From assembly GCF_026151205.1 (NCBI RefSeq), contig NC_087082.1:749501-813500 (forward strand): a DNA stretch of 64,000 nucleotides, written 5' to 3'. The position numbers and the translations under genes are program-made. Source of the DNA: Bolinopsis microptera. Lineage: Eukaryota; Ctenophora; Tentaculata; Lobata; Bolinopsidae. Below the pieces are notes generated by a model. The model was not told the origin of the DNA. It searched no databases and saw only the letters and a program-made list of their open reading frames with translations. Below are positions 1 through 9,817 of the stretch, piece by piece (position 1 is the stretch's first letter; the number at the start of each line of letters is the position of its first letter).

Positions 1-545
1 ATAATGTTATTTCTTGGCAAATAAATGTGTTAAAAGATCAATAAAAGTCAGCTTTTTTGAAGATTAACAAAAACCTATATTCCTTCGCAATACAAACTGT
101 GGCAGAAGAGTGATCTAAAAACAGATATTAAAAAATAAGCGCATAATTTAGGTGCTGCTTGAACAAATAATTCTATAATTCGAATAAAATCATGCTCAAC
201 CTAGTGCTTTACTGTAACTGATTTTTCTTTTTAGTAATTAACACAAATAATAATAAAATCAAATATTTTGACTTCGATCTTAATTCAAACTTGACTCTCA
301 AGTGTTTTCAGGTCCGGGGTTTATAAATTATCATATCCTCCCATTTTATAACTCTATTATTCAGTTTGTAACTTTCAAACTGTTAAACTCAGCTGGTTAG
401 CTCTAAGCTCTGTCAAACATGTTTAGTGTTTACTTTGAATAGCCCTCCTCCGATAATGCTTGTGCACTGTTTAGGGGACGCTGGACTGTTTAATTATTCT
501 TCATATATTTTTTTATGATGCTTGTGTTGAAGGGAAATCATTTAA
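1..545. repeat. Dispersed repeat R1, copy 1 (window-edge truncated)
   Basis: The sequence from the window edge recurs with few differences at about 4617-4998 and 7935-8580. Shared marks are the starting block TTTCTTGGCAAATAAAT, the run AAAAATAAGCGC, and the phrase GGTCCGGGGTTTATAAATT. Copies 1 and 3 share a further block (GTTAGCTCTAAG through GGACGCTGGACTG) that copy 2 lacks. Copy 3 carries about 110 extra bases inside that block. No inverted termini or target duplication were found, so segmental duplication is as likely as transposition. Nothing coding was seen in it. From 546 to 828 I see only unique AT-rich sequence. Confidence 0.8.
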
Positions 546-828
546 ATTTAACCCTAGCACAGCTCTGCGCGCCTAAACTAAAATGCCGAAAGAACACTTC
601 CTATACTTAACACCTAAACGTACTATAATATCCAGTACAATACTCTTTAATACTACCCTTTCTTCCCCGTCTTTCTCCTTTCTTTATATTCAGATCCTCT
701 TTTCCACTTTATACGAAGGAGTACAAATAAAACACTTCAATATAAGTAACAGAAATAGGAAACAAAAATTTATCAAAATGTGAAATAAATAAAGGATAAA
801 ACAAGTCATCTTCTTTGTTCTTGCTTCA

Positions 829-1131
829 TCACCATGCTCCTCGCGCATTAGGGTCGTCAAGTGGCGGTGAAGCCGGAGATTCCTGGTACGGAGAAGTCTG
901 GTAAGTACTGGGGGATGAAGGTCTCTGAAAGTATGCCGGCAGTTGAGTATCCATCCGCATCTCAAAGCTTGCTGCTTGATCTGCATAAAACTCAATTTCT
1001 ACGCGTAAGTCTCTGATGGTTCGTTCGGCTCTCCTCAACTTTTTCTTTAAAGCCTCAAGTTCCCTCAGGTCGTCAGAATACGCTGTTGTTAGCGAAGATA
1101 CGGCCTTGATAAAGTCTCTCGACGTAGCCAT
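829..1131 (-). CDS. Small coiled-coil ORF, unknown function
   Basis: This is a 100-residue ORF with an ATG preceded by a pyrimidine-rich leader. Residues 15-55 are rich in Leu, Arg, Lys and Glu with heptad-like spacing (LEALKKKLRRAERTIRDL), typical of a coiled coil. The last 30 residues are Pro/Ser/Tyr-rich. It lies just downstream of the broken gag on the same strand, so it may be a third piece of that retroelement or a small host gene. I do not recognise a family. The overlapping ORFs at 690-995 and 1089-1328 have lower-quality composition and are treated as shadows, except for the gag tail noted separately. Confidence 0.4.
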   Translation of the reverse strand: MATSRDFIKAVSSLTTAYSDDLRELEALKKKLRRAERTIRDLRVEIEFYADQAASFEMRMDTQLPAYFQRPSSPSTYQTSPYQESPASPPLDDPNARGAW

Positions 1132-1316
1132 TTTAACTTAAGGAGGGAAAAAGGGTTAGAAAAATAATAAAAAGAGGTGTTTAAGTGGTAACAGGTGTAA
1201 GATGGTGGTTCTGGGAATGAATGCCGTGGTCCTTTATATTGATACCCCTCCTGGGTGTTTTGTTCTTGGATGTTGTTTTGGGTTGTTACTGGTTGGTTAG
1301 AAACAGTTCTGGCCAG

Positions 1317-2241
1317 TTGGTAGATCACCGACCGGCTATAAGCCGGCTACTAACCGGCTATAAGCCGGCTTATAGCCGGCTACAATTTTTATAGCCGGCT
1401 ATAAGCCGGCTTATAGCCGGTTAGTAGCCGCTTACATTTGTTGTTGAGCGACGGCTATTAGCCGGTTATAAGCCTGATATTAGCCGTTTTGGTATTAAAA
1501 GTGGTTATAAGCCGGCTATAAGCCGGCTATAAGCCGGTTATATGATATTAACTCAACTACATCGTACTGAACGATAGTCAGGAGCCGGCTATAAGAAATT
1601 CAGTGAAAACGGCTATTAGCCGGTTATAAGCCGGCTATTAGCCGTTTAGGTATCGAAAGTGGTTATAAGCCGGCTATAAGCCGGTTATAAGATATTAACT
1701 CAGTTCAGTACGATGAAGTTAAGTTAATATCTTATAGCCGGCTTATAGCCGGCTTATAACCACTTTCGATACCTAAACGGCTAATAGCCGGCTTATAACC
1801 GGCTAATAGCTGTTTTCGCTGAATTTCTTATAGCCGGCTCCTGACTATTGTTCAGTACGATGAAGTTGAGTTAATATCTTATAACCGGCTTATAACCACT
1901 TTCGATACCTAAACGGCTAATAGCCGGCTTATAACCGGCTAATAGCTGTTTTCGCTGAATTTCTTATAGCCGGCTCCTGACTATTGTTCAGTACAATGAA
2001 GTTGAGTTAATATCTTATAACCGGCTTATAGCCGGCTTATAGCCGGCTTATAACCACTTTCGATACCTAAACGGCTAATAGCCGGCTTATAACCGGCTAA
2101 TAGCCGTCGCTCAACAACAAATGTAAGCGGCTACTAACCGGCTATAAGCCGGCTTATAGCCGGCTATAAAAATTGTAGCCGGCTATAAGCCGGTTTATAG
2201 CCGGCTTATAACCGGCTTATAGCCGGTCGGTGATCTACCAA
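1317..2241. mobile_element. Foldback element of AGCCGGCTATA words
   Basis: The two ends are perfect inverted copies for about 21 bases: TTGGTAGATCACCGACCGGC at 1317 and its complement ending at 2241. The interior is almost wholly built of AGCCGGCTATA / TAAGCCGGCTTA palindromic words, separated by phrases such as GATACCTAAACGGCTAATAG and GTTCAGTACGATGAAGTT. The left arm is rich in GGCTATAAGCCGG and the right arm carries the reverse complements, with the centre near 1700-1780. Inner blocks on the right repeat directly (about 1780-1870, 1905-1990, 2060-2110). No ORF is present and no target duplication is clear. It interrupts the gag remnant on the minus strand. Confidence 0.85.
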
Positions 2242-2576
2242 TTTCCCACAATTTGGTTCACTGCCAATTGATCCATCCGAAGAGATATGTCGTCTAACCG
2301 CTGCCAGATCTGGTCTTTTTCCAGCTTAAAACTCCCGTTGTCCTCCTGGTACGTTACCACATTGACTGGCTTTATTGATGCCGTTTGGCATCCATGTAAG
2401 GTGATCGCTGCATCCAACAGCTGCTCCATTTTGAGCTCTTGTAGTTCCCTTAGCCGCGATGCTAGATAGGAGTCGTTGATGTTGGCGATAAAAAACGATT
2501 CTCTGAGAGACCCGTTTCTCATAGCATCATTGTCTGGATAAGCCTTCTTTGCCAGTTTGTGTAACTGGCAGTTGCA

Positions 2577-2950
2577 TTTTATATCCTCAAACTACACAAT
2601 TTAAACTTAGGCATATATAGTGTAGACTTTCTGTCACAACAAGACTGTAACCCATAGTAACAAACACAAACAGAACCCCTAACGTCTGCTAATAATTTTC
2701 TTCTGATCCTCATATGAGCCCTGTCTCTAAAAACTCAACTGAACTAGCGTTTTGGTGTGTGCAAAAGCTTTCAGCCACGCACATTCCCTGCCCCGTTAGT
2801 TACCTGTCCCTTCAAAATCAAACTAACAGTCAAGGACAAAAAGTCATACACCAAATGAGCATTATATTTTTATAAATTGTTTTACTTCTCTTTATTCTGT
2901 AAAATGTGCTAAAAATTAAATTTCTTGTTTCATTGAAATTTCTTGTTTCA
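2577..2950. other. Unexplained segment inside gag remnant
   Basis: About 370 AT-rich bases separate two in-order parts of the gag remnant. Its right end has a 19-base direct repeat (AAATTTCTTGTTTCATTGA, twice in a row near 2918-2955). I saw no inverted termini, so it may be an old insertion whose ends have decayed. Confidence 0.3.
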
Positions 2951-3420
2951 TTGAAAACTCGAGGTGGTATTCCCAGATTCCTTCTGTCCGAAGTCTTTTT
3001 CTGTTGCGTAGTTCCGTTATGTACCGTTCTCTGTTACGGCCTAGCCTTTCTGCACGTCTGATTTGGGCGATGAGTTCGTCTAAATCGCCTTGCATAAGTA
3101 ACGAGTTGAACTGTTCTCGAGATCCCTTCTAGTGCCTTGTCCTCCAGCAAGCTTATTAGAAGGTCCGCTTGTTCATTTGCCGGACAGTTAATGGATCTGG
3201 AGTACGCCCGGAACCGTTGTAGGTATAGATCCAGGTCCATCCCGCTCTTAAACTGTGGTGGTGCTCTTATGAACATCGGGTTGAGACGCTGTGGCATTCT
3301 AGCTGCGGCTGCAGCAGCTGCTGCTGGGGCGTTGTTGCCATGTTGTTGATCGGCCATTCCCTGTTGGGGTATTTGGTTAGTAACTGGTTCACTGATTGTT
3401 TCAGGGGTGGTTCCACACTA

Positions 3421-3761
3421 TGATCATGTGTGAAACCATTAGAGATATTTAATGTGTATAAATATATACACAGATTGATTTGTAACTTTGTGTTTCGCCA
3501 TGATAATTTTTATGAATCAACAGAGATCAATTATAGACGTAAGGTAATACCAATTGTAAAATTATCTATTTAGTTCAAACCCCTTTATATATATATGTTT
3601 TTTTAATTTTTTTTTCATTTACTTAAAAAAATATCCCAAATCAACTGAAAGTAAAACCTTTTTTAAACCAATATATTAAAAAAATACCCGAAATAACCAT
3701 AATATTCCCTTTTACACGCTGTTTAAAGTCTTCCCACAAAAGCATGGGTCATGCTGTTTTT
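3421..3761. other. AT-rich spacer
   Basis: AT-rich sequence between the gag remnant and the Hsp70-like fragment, with T and A runs (3595-3640, 3655-3690). No gene, inverted repeat or tandem repeat was found. Confidence 0.5.
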
Positions 3762-4404
3762 CTAGTTCTCCTCCCCGGAGTCCGTTGATAGGTCATCCGA
3801 TGTGAGTTCCTTTTCCTTTTCTTTGTCCTCGTTTTTCTTGATTTCCGATGGTGGTGCTTCCTCTGGCCTTTCCCGTGTCATTGTTACCTCCCTCGTTGAG
3901 AAAAGATGCTTCTGTCGCTGTTACCGTCAGCATACCCTCCGGGTTATAACTGAACTTAACGATCACCCGAGGTTCCCCCTGGGGCATAGGCATGATTTCC
4001 AAACTGAACATGCCTAAACACGTGTTTAGGCTTGCCCACTCGTTCTCTCCCCGATATACTGCTATCTTCATCGTCCACTGAAAATCCACGCTTGTGGTAA
4101 AGCCTTTCTCCCGTGTCACCGGTAGCTGGGCTCCTCTCGGAATCAGGGGTACAAACCCGTCGTTGATCACGCTGATTCCCAGGGTATGATTGGCCATCTC
4201 TGTAATTTCTGCGGGTTCTTCGCTGTCTGGGTTCTCGAGTAGTTGGCCAATCCTCCTGGCGGTACCCAGTGTTACCGCCCGGTCCACGTTAACTGGCTCG
4301 ATGAGTGATGCATTAGGTAGGGTATCTACCACGATGGTTTTCAGCAACGACAGACGAGAGCTACCGCCAACAAGTACCACTTCTGTGGTCACCGGTTTCA
4401 AGTG
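3762..4404 (-). pseudogene. Hsp70-like fragment, short-lid form (frameshifted)
   Basis: The reading frame starts inside the ATPase-domain end with VLVGGSSRLSLLK, the conserved Hsp70 strand-loop, and runs through the substrate-binding beta-sandwich (FVPLIPRGAQLPV, VYRGENEWASLN, MPQGEPRVIVKFSYNPEGML, TVTATE). A frame change near 3890 is needed to reach the natural-looking end, a charged Glu/Lys-rich tail of about 40 residues that ends EEN at 3762. In ordinary Hsp70 an alpha-helical lid of more than 100 residues follows TVTATE, and here only this tail is present. No N-terminal ATPase domain is attached: upstream sequence at 4402 switches to repeat R1 material. It may be a cytosolic chaperone relic or a diverged short-lid paralogue. 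Confidence 0.7.
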
Positions 4405-4998
4405 AATAATAATAATATAACAGCTCCCATGAATAATGCCTTCTCTAGCTTCGACTCCGTGCCCCGTGGAGTGGCGCAACTTAAAATTCGCTGTAAGAAA
4501 AGTCGTTTGAAAGTTCCCATTGTGTTCGAGAAGGTAATGGACTGGGTCCTAACATTGTGTTTTTTGATTTGTCCCGAGTCATCTGGTGTCCAAAAGACAA
4601 CGTGGTCTGCATAATGAGATAATGTAATTTCTTGGCAAATAAATATGTTAAAAGATCAATAAAAGTCAGCTTATTTGAAGATTAACAAAAACCTATATTC
4701 CTTCGCAATAAAAACTGTGGTAGAAGAGTGATCTAAAAACCGATATTAAAAAATAAGCGCGCAATTTGGGTGCTGCTTGAACAAATAATTCTATAATTCG
4801 CATAAAATCATGCTCAACCTAGTGTTTTACTGTAACTGATTTTTCTTTTTAGTAATTAACACAAATAATAATAAAATCAAATATTTTGACTTCGATCTTA
4901 CTTCAAACTTGACTCTCAAGTGTTTTCAGGTCCGGGGTTTATAAATTATCATATCCTCCCATTTTATAACTCTATTATTTAGTTTGTAACTTTAAAAC
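4402..4998. repeat. Dispersed repeat R1, copy 2 with extra 5' block
   Basis: The part from 4402 (GAATAATAATAATATAACAG) to 4616 matches 7700-7935, and the part from 4617 matches copies 1 and 3. The junction at 4402 falls exactly where the Hsp70-like reading frame loses similarity, so the duplication boundary truncated that gene. Confidence 0.8.
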
Positions 4999-5026
4999 TT
5001 TTCGTAGGACACTGCCTTTTCCCGTT

Positions 5027-5212
5027 AAATGTGTCTAATGATTTCAATAAAATTTAAATTGTGATTAGAAATATATTTCCACTGCTATAAAAAACTTATC
5101 AAACTTATCATTATATTGAAAGTTCATGCAATGGAGAAGATACAAGGTCTTAGAACTGAGGATTTATTCCTAGCTGAGAATTATAGTTTTATGCTTACTT
5201 CAGTTCCAACAA
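5027..5212. repeat. Dispersed repeat R2, copy 1
   Basis: The block from GTCTAATGATTTCAATAAAA to TTATGCTTACTTCAGTTCCA recurs at 7352-7550. A shorter, more diverged part recurs at about 6455-6545 beside GTAGGACACTG. In the 7.5 kb copy the right end runs into an Hsp70-like exon, whose splice donor (GTAAGC on the minus strand) lies inside this repeat. Confidence 0.7.
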
Positions 5213-5271
5213 ATTTATTTATAATTATTTTTATAATAATCGTAAAGTAATGAACATTATTTGATTGCGAA

Positions 5272-5391
5272 TCAATAATGAGTATTTTTTAAATTACGAA
5301 CTTGATCACCCTTCTGAATGTTGAGCACCTCTGGGTTAGCTACAACAGCATTATACTCAGTAGAAAAGAATGACAGAGCCTGTATTGGTAC
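5272..5391 (-). CDS. Exon-like ORF, possibly Hsp70 N-terminal-like
   Basis: Reading from a splice-acceptor-like TCTGGTTAG at 5392, the frame VPIQALSFFSTEYNAVVANP is open for 39 residues. A possible donor (AAGG|GTGATC) lies before the stop. The pattern of a short strand, Thr-Glu-Tyr, a second strand and then Gly-Asp-Gln resembles the first beta-hairpin and the following N..G.R of an Hsp70 ATPase domain, but the match is loose. Neighbouring fragments on the same strand are Hsp70-like, which is the main reason to mention it. It could equally be an unrelated exon. Confidence 0.3.
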   Translation of the reverse strand, partial: VPIQALSFFSTEYNAVVANPEVLNIQKGDQVRNLKNTHY

Positions 5392-5473
5392 CTAACCAGA
5401 CCATTTTAACTGAAAACGAAAACATTATTTCATAAAATGACTTACATATAATCTACTAGCAGCTGTTGATTAC

Positions 5474-5768
5474 CTGTAATTGTTGTACTCAGATGCATAT
5501 ATGTGTCCAGGCATCGCTCAATCACAGGTATGAACACCGCTGCCAGTATTTTTTTATCTGTTTGATCCTCCTTGTCGTAGAGTCCTTCGTCGAGCAAGTA
5601 GGACAAATACTGCTTCAACCGAGTTTCAACCTGTGAAATATGAATAAAAATATATTTTATATGCTTCCCTAGGCAATCAGACACAAACATAAGATGAATA
5701 TAATGGCCACTTGGTTTTGCTTCGTTCAGCCGATTAACCCTTACCCTTCGCAGCTGGAAAGTAGTGAC
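5474..5768 (-). CDS. Two exon-like pieces, unknown product
   Basis: A 24-base micro-exon candidate (5768-5745, VTTFQLRR) has TTTCTAG before it and GTAAGG after it. It would join in phase to a longer piece (5630-5474) that begins after TTTCACAG and reads VETRLKQYLSYLLDEGLYDK, then a helical, Leu/Ile-rich run with ERCLDTYMHLS. Two donors are possible, GTAATC at 5473 or the stronger GTAAGT near 5450. The piece looks like helical protein, not repeat noise. I do not recognise it. The host gene's other exons are not evident, so it may be a stranded fragment. Confidence 0.4.
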
Positions 5769-5958
5769 CTAGAAAGTAAAAGATTGGAAAAAATGTTTAA
5801 AAAAGAAAATAAAATCAGACAAGAACTTACAGAAAAATGAGATTAAACACCGGATGAAAAACAATGAAAATAAAAAGTAGGAAGAAAAAAGGAAATGTTT
5901 TAAAGAAAGAAACTGTAAAGAGAAAGAAAATATCAGCACAATTTTACATTTCACAACT

Positions 5959-6103
5959 TTAGTCGCATATTTCTTCGTTTTGGATGCTTATATTATTCTC
6001 TGCTTCAGTGAGCACTCTGTTGAAAAAATTCGCTTTGAAGAGTTCTTCTCCAAAGCTTTTGTCTGCATGAGTTTGTAGGGTCTTCTTTCTTCTTACTTTA
6101 TTT
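5959..6103 (-). pseudogene. Hsp70 ATPase-domain-like exon fragment
   Basis: After an acceptor-like TTTTTTAG the frame runs NKVRRKKTLQTHADKSFGEE and then LFKANFFNRVLTEAEN...NEEICD before a stop. The order F-x-EEL, then F, then a Leu/Glu helix, then an acidic -ICD end matches the Hsp70 helix pair that precedes the strand VLVGGS. That strand is exactly where the fragment at 4404-3762 begins. The two pieces could therefore be separated parts of one ancestral gene, with 5.0-5.9 kb inserted between them. This is an inference from pattern similarity only. Confidence 0.45.
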
Positions 6104-6183
6104 CTAAAAAAGAAGAAATCTTATTTCTGCACAGGCTTCTGTAAGTTAGCAGACATGCAGATTTATAGCAGACATGCCGGGCT

Positions 6184-6460
6184 CTATTCCTTCTCTTCCT
6201 CTTCTTCATGTTGCAGTGTGGCCTTTGCGATGGCCATTTCCAGCTCGCCAATGTTCCGTCCTGTCTTTTTTAATACCACTGTCTTTTGAGAGTCTCTTCT
6301 CCCTGTTTATTCGGTGACAACCGTCAAAATGCCATCCCTGGCCATTTTAAACTTCACGTCCCTAGCCATTTTAAACTTCACATCCCTGCCATTTTAAACT
6401 TCACGTCCCTGGCTATTTTAAACTTCACGTCCCTGGCCATTTTAAACTTCACTACTTTGT
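6184..6460 (-). pseudogene. Hsp70-like fragment: repeat-expanded strand plus lid start
   Basis: The minus strand reads a run of VKFKMARD repeats, then DGILTVVTE and a stop, resembling the Hsp70 strand pair VKF...DGILTVTA. After an acceptor-like AATAAACAG at 6303 a second piece reads RRDSQKTVVLKKTGRNIGEL and continues EMAIAKATLQHEEEEEKE to a stop at 6184. Its pattern matches the start of the Hsp70 lid (strand, KGRLS-type turn, then an acidic helix), cut short by a Glu tail. This would be a second paralogue with a very short lid. Confidence 0.45.
6336..6460. repeat. 24-bp minisatellite within Hsp70-like coding sequence
   Basis: About five copies of a unit close to CCATTTTAAACTTCACGTCC + CTGG. 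The unit is 24 bases, a multiple of three, and on the minus strand encodes VKFKMARD in frame for part of the run. One copy has lost two or three bases, which shifts the frame. Confidence 0.8.
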
Positions 6461-6739
6461 AGGACACTGTTTTCAGGACACTGCTTTTTTCCCCATACAT
6501 TTTTTTAATGATTTAAAAAATTTAAATTGTGATTAGAAATATACGTCCATATATTTTATATAACCCGTAGTTCTTACTTAGTATCCTCTGCTGCAGTAGG
6601 TTAAGGTATATCTCGTGAGCATCCCCGATTTGTTGAGGGTTGACTTCTACATCTGTTTATATGCAAAAATTGTCTTCCAACTTCCTTATTACTAAATATG
6701 CAGAATGGACAGTGATATTGGTACCTTGTCGGCTTTTTA

Positions 6740-6943
6740 TCATCCACATAGCAAAATGATGTTTCTGCCGACAACCGTCAATATGACCAAGTCGTCTATT
6801 CGTTTAAACTTTTTCACATGGTCTTTACCATGACTACTGGGAATGCACAATCCTGGTCTACAGAGCAAACAGGTACCTGCATTTGAGACGAGGTCAGTTT
6901 CTGTTAGCTTTGGGTTGAAGAGGAAATGCTTAAACTCATCCAT
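6740..6943 (-). pseudogene. Degenerate Hsp70-like substrate-domain fragment
   Basis: The ORF contains ...TCLLCRPGLCIPSSHGKDHV followed by KKFKRIDDLVILTVVG. The spacing LLG-x-F-x-L-x-x-IP...G...V-x-F...D..ILTV of Hsp70 is still recognisable, and the DNA word TTGACGGTTGTC is shared with the fragment at 6.33 kb. The first 25 residues (VMDEFKHFLFNPKLTETDLV) have no match I can see. This is weak but supported by the company of the other fragments. Confidence 0.35.
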
Positions 6944-7539
6944 TACTTTCTTCTTGCATCTAATGAATTGGCCTCATCTAAGGTAAAATAATTAGATTAA
7001 TGTAAGTTCAGACTTCTTAGTTTGTCTGCTATGCAGGCAACAGTTTTTGAAGAAAAAAAAACAGTCTTAAAAATGTAATTTCTCAAAATGCGGTTCGTGA
7101 TTATGAGCCAATGCAGCACGCACCCATCACTACCCATTTATGTAAATCGATGAGATGTACATCACTTTTTACTTTTTTAGGCGGTGCGCTTCATCTATAA
7201 AGCTATAACGATCAAACGGCTCTTTTGATGAGATGTAACATCTTTATTCTTAGTAGTTATTGAGTTATTGGATGAATGATCAAATCTGCTGTTGTATCTG
7301 GCTGACTATATAAAAATCATATTTTCAAGTTTATTATAAACTTTTTACCCATATAATGTTTCTAATGATTTCAATAAAATTTAAATTGTGATTAGAAATA
7401 TATTTTCACTGCTAAAAAAGGGAAAAAAACTATCAAACTTATTCTTATATTGAAAGTTCATGCTGCATGCAATGGAGACGATACAAGGCCTTAGAACTGA
7501 GGATTTCTAACTAACTGAGAATTATAGTTTTATGCTTAC

Positions 7540-7660
7540 TTCAGTTCCATTAGCACTATGTTGAGCTTATACATCTCACCACCAAGGATGTTGTCTTCTT
7601 TGTCTATCGGGCACTGTTTGCAGGACACGGAATCGTTCTTAATCTAGTGGTATCAATGTT
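7540..7660 (-). pseudogene. Hsp70-like exon fragment
   Basis: The frame SVSCKQCPIDKEDNILGGEM-YKLNIVLMEL ends at a good donor (AA|GTAAGC). DKEDNILG-x-x-x-x-L-x-I-x-L resembles the Hsp70 segment that follows the VYEGE strand and leads into the LLG-F-L motif. Just upstream in another frame is ITLIPLD, which resembles the FVPLIPRG strand. Three nearby fragments carry the same region, so this is probably a fourth decayed copy. The region 6944-7350 between them shows nothing I can name. Confidence 0.4.
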
Positions 7661-7689
7661 ATGCCGATTACATTGTTGAACTCGCCACC

Positions 7690-8580
7690 TTGGGTTTCGA
7701 GTGAATAATAATAATATAACAGCTCCCAATAATAATAATATAACTGCTCCCATGAATAATGCCTTCTCTAGCTTCGACTCCGTGCAGTGGAGCAACTTAA
7801 AATTTGCTGTAAGAAAAGTCATTAACGTTTGAAAGTTCCCATTGTATTGGAGAAGGTAATGGACTCGGTCCTAACATTGTGTTTTATGATTTGTCTCGAG
7901 TCATCTGGTATCCAAAAGACAACGTGGTCTGCATAATGAGATAATGTAATTTCTTGGCAAATAAATATGTTAAAAGATCAATAAAAGTCAGCTTATTTGA
8001 AGATTAACAAATATCTATAATCTTTTGCAATACAAACTCTGGCAGAAGAGTGATCTAAAAACAGACATTAAAAAATAAGCGCACAAATTAGGTGCTGCTT
8101 GAACAAATAATTCTATAATTCACATAAAATCATACTCAACCTAGTGTTTTATTGTAACTGATTTTTCTTTCTAGTAATTACAGTAACACAATTAATAATA
8201 AATCAAATATTTTGACTTCGATCTTAATTCAAACTTGACTCTCAAGTGTTTTCAGGTCCGGGGTTTATAAATTATCATATCCTCCCATTTTATAACTATA
8301 TTATTTAGTTTGTAACTTTAAAACCATTTAAACTCAGCCGGTTAGCTCTAAGGTCGTGGAACTGCAAACCGGAGAAATATCCGGAGAAATATCAGTAGAC
8401 GATCTCCGTCTAATAATTTGGCATAATATCCGGCTGTGGAACTGGGGTGTGGAACTGGGGTGTTAAGCTATGTCAAACTTGTTAACTTTGAATAGCTCTC
8501 CTCCGAGAATGCTTGTGCACTGTTTAGGGGACGCTGGACTGTTAAAATTCTTCTTATATTTTTGTATGATGCTTGTGTTA
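7690..8580. repeat. Dispersed repeat R1, copy 3 (longest)
   Basis: It matches 4402-4998 in its first part and 1-545 in its last part, so it is the only copy that spans the whole family. A direct duplication of GAATAATAATAATATAAC material occurs at its start (7705 and 7728). It holds an extra segment at about 8354-8465 with internal repeats (GGAGAAATATC twice, GTGGAACTGGGGTGT twice). Noncoding. From 8581 to 8970 nothing else was found. Confidence 0.8.
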
Positions 8581-8971
8581 AAGGGCGTGCTCGGTTTTTA
8601 CCACGTGCAATTACTTAACGGCCTACTTTAAGTGTTTATTTCCTTCCTGACTGCTAGAAATTTTCTATCTGGTATACTTCATTTAATTCGGATGACATTA
8701 ATTTAAATAAGTATAATCGGGCTCCTTTTATCTTATATCTAGCGTAGAAATCCAAATTCCGATGTTGTGGAATTTCTCCGGTTTGAGACTCACTTTGGGA
8801 AGCAGTGCAAGCCCAAACTCTCAATTGTACAAGATAGATTTTAGGACAGAGAATTAATTGCATTGATGGACCTTAGAATTTTAGGTGAATTTATACCTGG
8901 AAGATAACCAACTAATAATAGTAAATAAGGATGTTAAAAATAGTGACATTAACTTAAACAGCAATAAACTA

Positions 8972-9286
8972 TCATGACAAGTCCGTTTCCCCGCGCGGTC
9001 CAGGTATATTTACCAGAATGGCAGTGACAAGTGCAGATGAAGGCGGCAGAGAGTCGATGGGGACGATGCTTTCAATCACAGTCTTGATGAGATCTACTAT
9101 TTCATTCTGGATGTCGGCAGACAAGAGTGTTGCATTTTTAGGTGCAGATATACAGTGTTTCTTGAGTGTTGCATGTTTAGGTGCAGATATACAGTGTTTC
9201 TTGAGTGTTGCATGTTTAGGTGCAGATATACAGTGTTTCTTGAGAGCTCCGTCCGCAGCCCGGAAATTCATTTGTAGACGGTTCAT
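8972..9286 (-). CDS. ORF with three 13-residue repeats, unknown product
   Basis: The 104-residue ORF has three tandem copies of LKKHCISAPKHAT coded by 39-base units, followed by LLSADIQNEIVDLIKTVIES and a hydrophobic Pro-containing end. A possible donor (ATTCTG|GTAAAT) near 9016 would cut the last 12 residues. The helical segment after the repeats looks protein-like, so this may be an exon whose repeat was expanded. I do not recognise a family. Confidence 0.35.
   Translation of the reverse strand: MNRLQMNFRAADGALKKHCISAPKHATLKKHCISAPKHATLKKHCISAPKNATLLSADIQNEIVDLIKTVIESIVPIDSLPPSSALVTAILVNIPGPRGETDLS
9127..9245. repeat. 39-bp minisatellite (3 copies)
   Basis: Three units reading GTGTTGCATGTTTAGGTGCA + GATATACAGTGTTTCTTGA. 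The unit length keeps the minus-strand frame open. The first copy differs by one or two bases. Confidence 0.85.
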
Positions 9287-9817
9287 CTCCTGTACTGTTT
9301 ACGACCCATACTTCATCTCTGTTTCCCCTGAGGGCGATTTATTTTATCATTGGTCCATTTAGCTCTGCTTGATTATTATTCAAAATTTTGGATTCTATTC
9401 ACTGCTGAGTCGTTTGATGGCTGCTCTGCAGGGTCGTGTTGGTAGGTACTTCACAAATGCAATGATGCACACCTAGATAGTCCAGGAAATACGGACAATA
9501 TCCTTCTCCTTCCTTTTTGGGTCTCCCAATGTGCCACTTATTATCCAGGCTATACTATAACATGATAATGTCGTGTTTTATGAGCAACTGATCGGCATTT
9601 TCGTTCTCGCAATCAACTCACAATTAGTTATGTAATTACATTAAAATTAAATGTATATTAGAAAATTTGTGGAACTACAATAGTTGCTCTGTTGTATGTA
9701 CTCCTTGTATAGTTCTCCTCCAAATATGTTAACTCCTTTGTCTCTTGTGTAGTTCGTAGATTTCTCCACCAAATTTGTTGACTTCTTTATCCATTGCGTA
9801 GTTCTTAGCCATCGCTT

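Larger units (their letters stand above)
1173..3357 (-). pseudogene. Ty3/gypsy-like gag remnant, broken in several places
   Basis: The N-terminal part (3357-3034) starts with MADQQHGNN, has a poly-Ala run, then a capsid-like block (PPQFKSGMDLDLYLQRF, NEQADLLISLLEDKALEG) typical of Ty3/gypsy Gag. A one-base shift near 3120 moves the frame, and the following FNSLLMQGDLDELIAQIRRA continues in the other frame to about 2950. A stretch of about 370 bases (2577-2950), with no similarity I can see, then intervenes. The capsid C-terminal part (LHKLAKKAYPDNDAMRNGSL, SYLASRLREL) follows at 2576-2235. The foldback at 1317-2241 comes next, and a Gln/Pro-rich tail ending PPSYTCYH, possibly the start of a zinc knuckle, lies at about 1316-1173. 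No protease, RT or LTR was found. Confidence 0.7.

Noticed and set aside
9018..9362. Plus-strand 114-residue ORF over the 39-bp minisatellite
   Set aside because: It is the shadow of the minus-strand repeat frame, whose flanking residues look more protein-like.
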